A stretch of DNA of 64,000 bases, taken from assembly GCA_029245865.1 (NCBI GenBank), contig JAQWOM010000037.1, forward strand, positions 29,655 to 93,654, given 5' to 3'. Made by a program: the position numbers and the translations under genes. Positions 45,696 to 54,661 of this stretch are shown here, in pieces. This DNA is from Planctomycetota bacterium (GTDB lineage Bacteria > Planctomycetota > B15-G4). Each line of letters opens with the position of its first letter. Within the stretch, counting starts at the first letter, position 1. The notes under the pieces were generated by a model. It was not told the DNA's origin. It did not search any database and saw only the letters and a list, made by a program, of their open reading frames with translations.

Positions 45696-47678
45696 ATGCA
45701 ACCGCTCATTGATGCACAGGCCTTTCACTTTCTACGTCCACTCTGGCTCTTGAGCCTGGTGCCTCTCGTCCCCCTGCTCTGGATGGCGCGGCGTCGCGCT
45801 CTGAATGCTTCTGCCTGGACGCGTGTCTGCGATCCGGCGCTGCTCCGCCATCTCACGGTGGATTCCAGCCAGCGGGCTCGGCGATGGCCACTCGCCATGC
45901 TGGCAGCAGGCTGGATCGCTTCAGGACTCGCCATGGCAGGTCCGACCTGGACGCGCCTCCCGACGCCCTCTTTTCGCGAGCCATCCTCCACGGTGATTGT
46001 GATGAACCTGGCTCCCACAATGGATGCGCAGGACATCGAGCCCAGCCGTCTCACTCGCGCTCGCTACAAAGCCCTGGACCTTCTTCAACGAGATGCTGAC
46101 GGGCAGTTCGCCTTGGTGGTCTTCGGCGAGCAGCCTTGCCCTGTCACTCCCTTGTGCGACGACCCCAAAGTGGTCGCAGATGTGGTTCCACTGCTTGAAA
46201 CCGACCTGATGCCGGGCCGGGGTGTGTCTGTGGGCCGCGCCCTTGATGAAGCCCGCGACCTGCTGACTCAGGCCGGATCCACCGAAGCTCGCATCCTGCT
46301 GGTAACCGATGGCGCTGGTGACGACCCCGCAGATGCCGAACGCGCAGCTCGCGAGGCATTCGGAGACGGCTACTCCGTGTCGGTGCTTGGAGTGGGCACG
46401 GAAGCCGGTGGACAGCAACTGAATGGCCGAGTTCGAAGCGTCCACGGACTCAACACCGAAGCACTTCGTCGCCTGGCGTCCGCAGGTGGCGGACACTTTT
46501 CAGAAATGTCTACGGACGACAGCGACCTCGAGCGAGTGCTTCCTCATCGAGAGGCAAGTTCTTCGCCAGAGTCGAACGTGGCCCGCGAAGGTCGCGGAGT
46601 GGATGTCGACACCTGGGCTGACATGGGTGTCTTTCTCGTGTTGATTCCCTTGCTTCTCGCACCGATCGCTTTTCGCAAGGGGTGGAACACCAGCGCACCT
46701 GCCCTCGTCTTACTCGCCGGGTTTTCCGGTCCTGTCGAGGAGGGTGACACGCTCTCCGAATGGTTCCAACGCCCAGATCAACAGGCCCAAACGGCCTTTG
46801 AAGCCGGAGATCACGCACGTGCCTCAGAGCTTTTCGAAAATCCCAACTGGCGTGCCGCAGCACTCTACCGGGAGGGTCGTTACGACGAAGTCGAATCGAC
46901 ACTGAGGGGTCAAGCAAACATCGAATCGCTCTACAACCTGGGCAATGCACTCGCTCACCAGGAGCGCTTCGAAGAGGCCATCGCGGCCTATGACAAGGTG
47001 CTCGCTCAGGATGGTGGGCATGAAGACGCCCGATTCAATCGGGATCTTCTCCAGGAGTTGCTTGACCAGCAACAGGAACAGGAACAGGAACAGGAACAGG
47101 AACAGGAACAAGAACAAGAACAAGAACAAGAACAGTCCGGCCAGCAAGGTCAAGAGAAGCAACAAGAACAAGAACAGTCCGGCCAACAAGGTCAAGAGCA
47201 ACAACAAGGACAAGACCAGCCCGGCCAGCAAGATCAAGAGCAGCAACAAGAACAAGACCAGCCCGGCCAGCAAGATCAAGAGCAGCAACAAGAACAAGGC
47301 CAGCCCGGCCAACAAGGTCAAGAGCAGCAACAAGAACAAGACTCGTCCGGCCAGCAAGACCAGTCCGCCGGCCAGTCGACCGAAGAACGCAACGAGGACA
47401 CGGGAGCGGAGCCCTCCCCAGAGGCGACCTACGAGGAAGTCACTGGCTCCGAGTCCGAGGCCGCACAGGACGATGCGTTGTCATCCGCTTCCCCGACGGA
47501 AGAAGTCCCTGAGGGTCGGCCTGTAGGCGTGGACGCCCCCGCCTCACTCAGTGAAAACGATCAAGCAGTCGAGCAATGGCTCGGCCGCATCCCTGATGAC
47601 CCGGCAGGTCTGCTCCGAGAGCGGATTCGTCGCCGATATGTCGAGCGCCAGTTGCGCTCGAGAAGGAGCTTCCCATGA
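45696..47678 (+). CDS. BatB-BatC fusion: VWA-like domain + TPR + Gln/Glu-rich repeat region (Bat operon 2)
   Basis: VWA-like N-terminus TVIVMNLAPTMDAQDIEPSRLTRARYKALDLL (aligned to BatB DTSRSMLAEDIKPSRLERA), TPR SLYNLGNALAHQERFEEAIAAYDKVLAQDGGHEDARFNRDLL, then QEQ repeats. Confidence 0.88.
   Translation: MQPLIDAQAFHFLRPLWLLSLVPLVPLLWMARRRALNASAWTRVCDPALLRHLTVDSSQRARRWPLAMLAAGWIASGLAMAGPTWTRLPTPSFREPSSTVIVMNLAPTMDAQDIEPSRLTRARYKALDLLQRDADGQFALVVFGEQPCPVTPLCDDPKVVADVVPLLETDLMPGRGVSVGRALDEARDLLTQAGSTEARILLVTDGAGDDPADAERAAREAFGDGYSVSVLGVGTEAGGQQLNGRVRSVHGLNTEALRRLASAGGGHFSEMSTDDSDLERVLPHREASSSPESNVAREGRGVDVDTWADMGVFLVLIPLLLAPIAFRKGWNTSAPALVLLAGFSGPVEEGDTLSEWFQRPDQQAQTAFEAGDHARASELFENPNWRAAALYREGRYDEVESTLRGQANIESLYNLGNALAHQERFEEAIAAYDKVLAQDGGHEDARFNRDLLQELLDQQQEQEQEQEQEQEQEQEQEQEQSGQQGQEKQQEQEQSGQQGQEQQQGQDQPGQQDQEQQQEQDQPGQQDQEQQQEQGQPGQQGQEQQQEQDSSGQQDQSAGQSTEERNEDTGAEPSPEATYEEVTGSESEAAQDDALSSASPTEEVPEGRPVGVDAPASLSENDQAVEQWLGRIPDDPAGLLRERIRRRYVERQLRSRRSFP
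47073..47132 (+). repeat. Hexanucleotide tandem repeat (CAGGAA)6(CAAGAA)4 encoding (QE)10
   Basis: Counted directly in the sequence. Confidence 0.95.
47136..47345 (+). repeat. 42-bp tandem repeat, 5 copies, encoding [S/P]GQQxQExQQxQxx
   Basis: SGQQGQEKQQEQEQ / SGQQGQEQQQGQDQ / PGQQDQEQQQEQDQ / PGQQDQEQQQEQGQ / PGQQGQEQQQEQDS, followed by a partial copy. Confidence 0.93.
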
Positions 47679-49522
47679 CACGTCCCCTCTCCTTGTTCGT
47701 TTTTCTCGTGAGCTTGGTGCCGACCGCCCATTCACTGGCGAATGTCCCTTCGGCAAGCGCTTCGCTCGCAACACTCGGCACAGACCTCGAGGTCCGTGCC
47801 GAAAAGTCGCGCATCTCCGTAGGCGAAAGCTTCCAATTGCTCGTGCGCTACCGCGGCGACCGCCCGACAACGCCCGACCTGGCAAAGCTTGATGAAGACT
47901 TCGAAATCCTCGACGTTCAACAGTCCTCGCGCACGAGCATCGTGAATGGCATGCGAGACCAAAGCCTCGACTGGACAGTCAGCCTTACGCCTCGTCGCGA
48001 AGGCACTTTCCTGATTCCTTCCTTTCGCGTCGGAACAGATTCCTCCGACACCTTGCAGATCCAAGTTGATGCGACACGAAATGGGAAAGCGCTCTCTGCG
48101 AACGCGCCGGTCCGCCTGGAAGTCGAAGTCGATGACACGGAGCCCTATGTCCAGGGCAAGGTCACCGTCACAGCTCGCGTGTTCCTGGACGATTCGGTTC
48201 GCGACGGTGCTCTCGGCGACCCAACGCTCGAGGGAGCCCTAATCGAGCGCCTTGGGGAAGACACCTCTTATGAAACCGAACTCGACGGCAAGGCCTACTC
48301 GGTCGTAGAGCGCCGCTATGCAGTGTTCCCCCAGGCCAGTGGCCCTGTCACGATCCCACCCCTTGTTTTCGAAGGCACACAGCGCAACGCCTCGCGCACG
48401 AGCCGCTCTCCCTTTGGTGACCCCTTCTCGAACAGGCGCTCACTCATGGACGACTTCTTCGGAAATGACCCTTTTGGCTCGTCTTCACCCTCATCGCTCA
48501 TGAGCGGGATGTTCGATCGCGGACGTCGCCTGAGGACGCAATCAGAGGCGATTCAACTCGATGTCCAAGCCCGCCCAGACAGCACAGACGGCGGTTGGTT
48601 TCTGCCAGCACGGCACGTCGAACTCTTCGAGGAATGGTCTGAAGATCCGCCGACGTTTCGTGTGGGCGAACAAGTCATCCGCAACCTGGGCATCCAAGCC
48701 GTCGGTCTGTCGGGAGACCAGCTTCCCGACCTGAGACTCCCCGAAGTGAGAGGTCTCAAGCAGTACCCAGAGACTGCCCAGAACCGAACCTTCGCGAACG
48801 ACGGCGAGACCGTTGCCGTCCGAGTTCAACGCGTGCCCATGATTCCGACCGACGCGGGCGATCTCACACTCCCCGCCGTAGAACTGACCTGGTGGGACAC
48901 GGAAGCCGACGCCGAACAAACAGCCCTTCTCCCCGAACAAACGGTCCATGTTCTTCCTGCCACCGGCGTGACCCCCATGGCAAACTTCGCCACAGCCGAA
49001 TCTCCGATCCAGGTCGAAGCCTCGGACTTTGACGAGGTGGACCCGAATTCAGACTCCTCTTCTCGGGACAGAGGACTCGACTGGACTCTCTGGGGCCCTC
49101 TCATGGGCATGGCCACCCTGTGCACTCTCGGCATCGGCGCCCTGGCCGTCCGCCGGCGGCGCAAGAACTGGGCTGCAACTCAGTCAGAGGAAAACCCCGT
49201 GGAGCCCCTCGGCCACTCGGAATCGGCCCTGCGCAAAGCCTGCTTTGCGGGGGATGCCGCGGCCGCAACTCAAGCTCTGGTCAGCGTTGGCCGAGCACGC
49301 GACCGGCATGCCTCGATCTCCAATGCGGGTGAAGTCGCCAACTTCTTCGGCGACGAACGGCTGACAGAGGCAATCCATCAGTTGACCAAGGCAGCCTATG
49401 CCCCGGGAGAAATGGCCTGGGACGGCAAAACCCTCTGGGAGGCCTACCGCAAGTGCCGGCGCCGCCGAATGGCCCCCACATCGTCCTCTGAGGCCCTGCC
49501 TTCTCTTTACCCCTCCGACTGA
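47675..49522 (+). CDS. batD: BatD family protein (Bat operon 2)
   Basis: LEVRAEKSRISVGESFQLLVRYRGDRPTTPDLAKLDEDFEILDVQQSSRTSIVNGMRDQSLDWTVSLTPRREGTFLIPSFRVG; typical BatD. Confidence 0.93.
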   Translation: MTRPLSLFVFLVSLVPTAHSLANVPSASASLATLGTDLEVRAEKSRISVGESFQLLVRYRGDRPTTPDLAKLDEDFEILDVQQSSRTSIVNGMRDQSLDWTVSLTPRREGTFLIPSFRVGTDSSDTLQIQVDATRNGKALSANAPVRLEVEVDDTEPYVQGKVTVTARVFLDDSVRDGALGDPTLEGALIERLGEDTSYETELDGKAYSVVERRYAVFPQASGPVTIPPLVFEGTQRNASRTSRSPFGDPFSNRRSLMDDFFGNDPFGSSSPSSLMSGMFDRGRRLRTQSEAIQLDVQARPDSTDGGWFLPARHVELFEEWSEDPPTFRVGEQVIRNLGIQAVGLSGDQLPDLRLPEVRGLKQYPETAQNRTFANDGETVAVRVQRVPMIPTDAGDLTLPAVELTWWDTEADAEQTALLPEQTVHVLPATGVTPMANFATAESPIQVEASDFDEVDPNSDSSSRDRGLDWTLWGPLMGMATLCTLGIGALAVRRRRKNWAATQSEENPVEPLGHSESALRKACFAGDAAAATQALVSVGRARDRHASISNAGEVANFFGDERLTEAIHQLTKAAYAPGEMAWDGKTLWEAYRKCRRRRMAPTSSSEALPSLYPSD

Positions 49523-49604
49523 ACGAAACCCCGCCCACTTCGATCGAGCATTCGAACGAGAGCTCGGATCTCTATACTGCAGCGCTGATACGGAACGGGC
49601 CTGC

Positions 49605-50282
49605 ATGAAGATCCTTATCCTCGAGGACGACCGCGTGGCCTCGGATTACCTTGCAAAAGGTCTCCGGGAGCGCGGCTACGTGGTCGATCAGATCGAAGAC
49701 GGTCTTGAGGGGCTGGTCCGTGCTCGTCACGAGCCCTATGACGTCTTGATCGTGGATCGCATGCTGCCGTCATTGGACGGCCTTGCCGTCATCGAAGCGC
49801 TGCGTAGCGCCGGGCAGCACACGCCAGTTCTCATCGTGAGCGCCCTCGGGTCAGTCGATGAACGCGTGCGTGGCCTGCGTGCCGGCGGCGACGACTACCT
49901 GGTGAAGCCCTATGCGTTTTCAGAACTCCTGGCGCGTCTCGAAGTCCTCGCACGCCGTCGGTCAACTGCTCCCGTGGAAACTGAACTGCGGGTCGGCGAT
50001 CTCGCCCTCGACCTGCTGACTCGCGAGGTCACACGAGCAGGCACCGAGATACCCCTTCAAGCGCGCGAGTTTCAATTGCTTGAATATCTCATGCAACATG
50101 CGAACCAAGTGGTCACTCGAACCATGCTGCTGGAGTCTGTATGGGACTACCACTTTGACCCTCAAACCAACGTCATCGACGTGCACATCAGTCGGTTACG
50201 AAAGAAAATCGATAAAGACTTTGAGTACCCGCTCATCCACACGGTGCGGGGCGCTGGATACATGATCCGTGAAGGAACGTAG
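49605..50282 (+). CDS. OmpR/PhoB-family response regulator
   Basis: MKILILEDDRVASDYLAKGLRERGYVVDQIEDGLEGLVRARHEPYDVLIVDRMLPSLDGLAVI...GGDDYLVKPYAFSELLARL; winged-helix HANQVVTRTMLLESVWDYHFDPQTNVIDVHISRLRKKID. Confidence 0.96.
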   Translation: MKILILEDDRVASDYLAKGLRERGYVVDQIEDGLEGLVRARHEPYDVLIVDRMLPSLDGLAVIEALRSAGQHTPVLIVSALGSVDERVRGLRAGGDDYLVKPYAFSELLARLEVLARRRSTAPVETELRVGDLALDLLTREVTRAGTEIPLQAREFQLLEYLMQHANQVVTRTMLLESVWDYHFDPQTNVIDVHISRLRKKIDKDFEYPLIHTVRGAGYMIREGT

Positions 50283-51666
50283 CCCAAAGCGCTCGATCCG
50301 CCGGCGCCTCGCTCTTGCGCTTGTGGCCTACTCCATGGGCTGTGTCGTCCTGAGTCTTCTGGCGGTCTATGCAGGCGTCGTCGTTCCCGATCGCCAGCGA
50401 GTCGACAGCACCCTTCTCGAGGAAATCGGCAACATCAGGGCTCTTGATGGCGAGGCCGATCACGGACCCGTTGAGAAAGCCATCGCAGAGCGCAGCGGCA
50501 CGGAAGCAGAATCTGGCCTCTTCTATGCCTACTGGGAAAACGAGACCCAGATCACCCTTGCCGGCAACATGGCCCCGCCCGCCGAAGGTGCGCTGGGCCT
50601 TCCAGGGACTCTGGCCGATAGCGACGGAGCCCGTCTTGCAACCTACGTCATCCAAGAACGCCACCTGCGAGTCGCCCGGCAGGTGATGCCGTCCGACCGC
50701 TCGGTCGTTGTCGCTCAGGACATCACTCCACAGATGACCTTCGAGCGGCGATTGATCGAGACCTCCATGATCGTCGGCCTGATTGCCCTCATGCTCGCCA
50801 TAGGCACCGGCCTCTGGCTGAGCCGCGGCCTCCTCGGCCGCGTGGAGCGCATGAATCGAATCATCCTTTCGATCCTGGGCGGCAAGCGCGACGCCCGTGT
50901 CCCCGTCAATCAACGCAGCGATGAGTTCGATACACTCGCTCTGCACTTCAACAAGCTGCTTGATGAGAACGCGCGATTGATTGCGCAAATGAGCGAAGTC
51001 ACCGAGAACATTGCCCACGACCTTCGCACACCGCTCACACGCATCCGTGGTTCCATCGAGTCTGCCCTGTCGAGTGCACGCGAGGCCTCGGCAGACACCG
51101 AAGTGATGCACCGTGTCCTGGCCGACACAACCGACCTACTCGAAACCTTTGGCGCCCTCCTGAGCATTGCCCGCGTCGAGAGCGGTGCCGAGAGTTCGAG
51201 CATGAAGACTCTGGACCTCTCGCAGCTCACGCGGGACGCCGTGGAACTCTACGAGCCCGCTGCCGATGAGGCTGGCTGCCGTATCGACTTCACGGCCGAA
51301 GAAAGCTTGTCTGTACGTGGTCACCGACATCTCCTCTTTCAAGCGCTCAGTAATCTGATCGACAATGCCCTGAAATTCGCGGCAAGCAGTGGGTCCTTGG
51401 AAGTGAATGTGCGTCGCGGACCAAGCGGGCCAGAATTGAGCATTTCCGACCGCGGGCCGGGCATTCCCGAAGACCAGCGAAAATACGTTTTGCAACGTTT
51501 CGTGCGGCTTGAGCAGTCACGAAATACACCCGGCACTGGCCTGGGGCTAAGCCTCGTAGCGGCTGTGGCTCAAATGCATGGTGCGAGCTTGACGCTGTCC
51601 GACAATGCTCCCGGCCTCTGCATCACGATCGCGTTTCCTGAGGGCGCCCCCCTGCCCCTCAAATGA
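50269..51666 (+). CDS. Sensor histidine kinase
   Basis: HAMP region, MSEVTENIAHDLRTPLTRIRGSIESAL (H box), SNLIDNALKFA (N box), ISDRGPGIPEDQRKYVLQRFVRLEQSRNTPGTGLGLSLVAAV; overlaps RR gene. Confidence 0.95.
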   Translation: MKERSPKRSIRRRLALALVAYSMGCVVLSLLAVYAGVVVPDRQRVDSTLLEEIGNIRALDGEADHGPVEKAIAERSGTEAESGLFYAYWENETQITLAGNMAPPAEGALGLPGTLADSDGARLATYVIQERHLRVARQVMPSDRSVVVAQDITPQMTFERRLIETSMIVGLIALMLAIGTGLWLSRGLLGRVERMNRIILSILGGKRDARVPVNQRSDEFDTLALHFNKLLDENARLIAQMSEVTENIAHDLRTPLTRIRGSIESALSSAREASADTEVMHRVLADTTDLLETFGALLSIARVESGAESSSMKTLDLSQLTRDAVELYEPAADEAGCRIDFTAEESLSVRGHRHLLFQALSNLIDNALKFAASSGSLEVNVRRGPSGPELSISDRGPGIPEDQRKYVLQRFVRLEQSRNTPGTGLGLSLVAAVAQMHGASLTLSDNAPGLCITIAFPEGAPLPLK

Positions 51667-51837
51667 GTGCTCGGTCACAACCGGCACGACGGCCCATACG
51701 AGCCGCAGCCACCACCGTTTCACGCGGGGACCGAGGGTCTGTATGCTCCCTGACCCTCGAAGCAGAAATCATTGTGCTTCGTAGGCATCACCCTCAACAA
51801 CTCATCAACCCACCAACAACACGAGCACGAATCAGAC

Positions 51838-52437
51838 ATGACTAACTTCATCGGCAAGGCAGCGCCCGACTTCTCTGCACCGGCTGTCATGGCCGACGGC
51901 ACCACGAAAACCGTCAGCCTTTCAGACTACGCCGGACAATACGTCGCCCTCTTCTTCTACCCGAAAGATTTCACTTTCGTGTGCCCCTCCGAACTCATCG
52001 CCTTCGATCATCGCATTGCGGAATTCGAAAAGCGTGGCGTTCAGGTGCTGGGTGTCTCGATGGACGATGCAGAGACCCATGCGCGCTGGCGTGACACAGC
52101 CATCAATGATGGCGGCGTTGGCCCCCTGAAATACCCGCTCATCGCAGACACGGACAAAAAGCTCTCCGAAGCATACGACGTGGTGCACGCGGACAGCGGC
52201 TTCTCTGCACGAGGCACTTTCCTCATGGATCCAGAAGGCGTCTGCTGGCATGCGGTCGTCAACAACCTGCCGCTTGGCCGGGATGTCGACGAGTTGCTGC
52301 GCGCCGTAGACGGCGTCCAGTTCTTCAAGGAGAACGGCGAGGTTTGCCCGGCGGGCTGGTCGGCCGGAAAGGCCGGCATGGCCCCCAACGACGAGGGCGT
52401 GAAGTCTTACCTCACGGATCACGCTGGCAGCCTCTGA
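51838..52437 (+). CDS. AhpC/Prx1-type 2-Cys peroxiredoxin
   Basis: MTNFIGKAAPDFSAPAVMADGTTKTVSLSDYAGQYVALFFYPKDFTFVCPSELIAFDHRIAEFEKRGVQVLGVSMD...; resolving Cys ENGEVCPAGWSAGKAGM. Confidence 0.95.
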   Translation: MTNFIGKAAPDFSAPAVMADGTTKTVSLSDYAGQYVALFFYPKDFTFVCPSELIAFDHRIAEFEKRGVQVLGVSMDDAETHARWRDTAINDGGVGPLKYPLIADTDKKLSEAYDVVHADSGFSARGTFLMDPEGVCWHAVVNNLPLGRDVDELLRAVDGVQFFKENGEVCPAGWSAGKAGMAPNDEGVKSYLTDHAGSL

Positions 52438-52562
52438 TGAGGTCTGCGGCGCGGCTCTCTGAGAGCCCGCTGACTGACGAGCCCCGCCGAGCCCCGAGGT
52501 TTGACCTGGGTGCGGCGGGGCTCGTTGTCCTTCTTGCCCGACCCATCACAGGCCGTGGCGTC

Positions 52563-54659
52563 TCAACCACCCGCCAGTAGATTTTCCACCACAAGCTTCG
52601 TGGAGGGGAAGGCGCGCTCCCGCAGCTTGGCGAGCTTCTCCGACGACAGCCCACGCCCAGCCTTGATGGCTCGCGGGCGAGCAACGGCGAGCAGTTCAAC
52701 GTCCGAAACAGGGTCCAGCACGAGAAAGCCTGGCATGCCGCTTTGCCGTGTGCCCAGCATCTCTCCCGGGCCTCGCAATCGCAGATCTTCTTCGGCCAGA
52801 ACGAAACCATCGTCCGTTGAACACAACGCGTCCACCCGCTCGCGGGAAGGGCCCGCAGAGGAGAGCGGGCCGAGCAAAAGGCATCGGCCGGGACGCTCTC
52901 CGCGACCGACACGTCCACGAATCTGATGCAAGGTGGCCAATCCAAACCGCGCCGGGTCTGGGATGACCACAAACGTAGCAGCGGCCACATCGAGGCCCAC
53001 CTCCACAATCACCGTGGCCACCAAGACCGACAACTCTCCGGCGCGGAAGGCATCGAGAACCCTGTCCCGCTCCTCGGCAGGCATGCGTCCATGAACAGAG
53101 CCCACCGAAACATCTGGACCGAGACGGTTGCGCACCAACTCCAACGTCGACTCGACCGAGTGATTCTCTTCTTCTTGCGAAGAAATCGAGGGGCACACCA
53201 CATAGCCTTGCCCACCCGCCGAGATTTCCTTGGCCAGAGAGCGCCACATTGCGGGCTGTTTCCCTGACGTCACATAGCGAGTCACACGCGGAGACCGGCC
53301 AGGAGGAAGCTCGTCCAGCAGACTCACGTCCAGCTCACCATAGGCCGTGAGTGAGAGCGTGCGTGGAATCGGCGTGGCCGTCATCACCAGAAGATGCGTC
53401 TCTTCTCCTTTGCCTCGAAAGCGCATTCGCTGTCGCACACCAAAACGGTGCTGTTCATCGACGACCGTCACGGCCAGATCGGCAAACTCCATGCGTTTGC
53501 CCTGCAAGGAATGCGTGCCGACAATCAACTTGGCCGAGCCATCCGCAGCAGCCGCCCGTGCGGCTCGTTTTTCTGCGGCAGCGCCGCGCCCGGTGATCAA
53601 CGCAACACGCGGCCCATTGCCCTCCGGCCACCCAGAGGCCACGAGTTCCTCGAGAGCCGTGGCGTGCTGCATCGCAAGAACTTCCGTTGGAGCCATGATG
53701 GCTCCCTGGCGGCCACACCCCACGGCTGCCAACAGCGCATAGAAAGCGACAAGGGTCTTGCCTGAGCCAACGTCACCTTGAAGAAGGCGCCCCATGGGCC
53801 GGCGCTTCTCTGCGAGGTCTGCGCGCAACTCTTGAAACACTCGCGCCTGCGCAGCAGTTGGTGTGTGCGGCAGCTTGGCGAGTAATTTTCGATGCAGCGT
53901 CTCGCTGACCTTGACGGGCGGTGCTCCATGACTCGCAAGCGCTGCTCGGCGCGCACCCACTTCAAGAGACAGGGCCCAGGCCTCGTCGTAGGCCAAGCGC
54001 TGGCGCGCTCTGCGTGCAGATTCCAGATCGTCTGCCAGATGAATGGCAGTCAATGCCTCTGCAAGTGTCGGCTCGCCTGGTTCCAGGTCGCGCCATTCCG
54101 AAGGTGGATCCGCTTCAAGAATGGTGGCGAGAAGTTTGCGATGCACTCTCGGTGCAATGCCCACCGGCAATCGGTAGATCGGCAAGCAAGAAGACGCGGG
54201 CCCCATGGCTTCCTCGGGGAGCCGCTCGTAGTCTGCCGCCAGCAACCGCGGCAGGGCTCCGTCCGCAGCAGGTCGTTCGACCTTGCCGGCCACCCACACT
54301 CGTTGCTTCGCCAGGCTCTTCGCCAGATACGCCCGATTGAAGAGCAACACGAGAGCTTCGTCGCCAGAATCATCCCGAACCCGAAGGCTCACCGTGCTCC
54401 TTCGCCCTCGGCGTCGGAGCGAAGAGCGCAAGACCTGCCCCACCAAGGCACCTCGCTCTCCATCGACCAGCGCCGCCACAGGCCCTGGTTCGGGGCGCAT
54501 CCGGTACCGATTGGGCAGGTGATACAGCAGGTCTCGGCAATTGTAGAGCCCCGCAGCGGCATAGGCTTGCGCCCGTGCAGGCCCGATTCCGGGCAAACCC
54601 TGAGGAGATCGGTCGAGGAGCTGTTGGGGCTTGGCTGCGTTTCGCGTCACAATGGGCAC
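52563..54659 (-). CDS. recG: ATP-dependent DNA helicase RecG (GTG start)
   Basis: PHTPTAAQARVFQELRADLAEKRRPMGRLLQGDVGSGKTLVAFYALLAAV; VVDEQHRFGVRQRM; LLVMTATPIPRTLSLTAYGELDVSLLDELPPGR; HQIRGRVGRGERPGRCLLL. Confidence 0.96.
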   Translation of the reverse strand: MPIVTRNAAKPQQLLDRSPQGLPGIGPARAQAYAAAGLYNCRDLLYHLPNRYRMRPEPGPVAALVDGERGALVGQVLRSSLRRRGRRSTVSLRVRDDSGDEALVLLFNRAYLAKSLAKQRVWVAGKVERPAADGALPRLLAADYERLPEEAMGPASSCLPIYRLPVGIAPRVHRKLLATILEADPPSEWRDLEPGEPTLAEALTAIHLADDLESARRARQRLAYDEAWALSLEVGARRAALASHGAPPVKVSETLHRKLLAKLPHTPTAAQARVFQELRADLAEKRRPMGRLLQGDVGSGKTLVAFYALLAAVGCGRQGAIMAPTEVLAMQHATALEELVASGWPEGNGPRVALITGRGAAAEKRAARAAAADGSAKLIVGTHSLQGKRMEFADLAVTVVDEQHRFGVRQRMRFRGKGEETHLLVMTATPIPRTLSLTAYGELDVSLLDELPPGRSPRVTRYVTSGKQPAMWRSLAKEISAGGQGYVVCPSISSQEEENHSVESTLELVRNRLGPDVSVGSVHGRMPAEERDRVLDAFRAGELSVLVATVIVEVGLDVAAATFVVIPDPARFGLATLHQIRGRVGRGERPGRCLLLGPLSSAGPSRERVDALCSTDDGFVLAEEDLRLRGPGEMLGTRQSGMPGFLVLDPVSDVELLAVARPRAIKAGRGLSSEKLAKLRERAFPSTKLVVENLLAGG

Positions 54660-54661
54660 TG

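Noticed and set aside
47073-47345. Possible CRISPR array
   Set aside because: Repeats are contiguous in-frame coding repeats without unique spacers.
46824-47357. Minus-strand Leu-rich ORF (LLLLLTLLAGLALFLLLLL...) that looks like a membrane protein
   Set aside because: Reverse-complement artefact of the QE tandem repeats in the BatB-C fusion gene.
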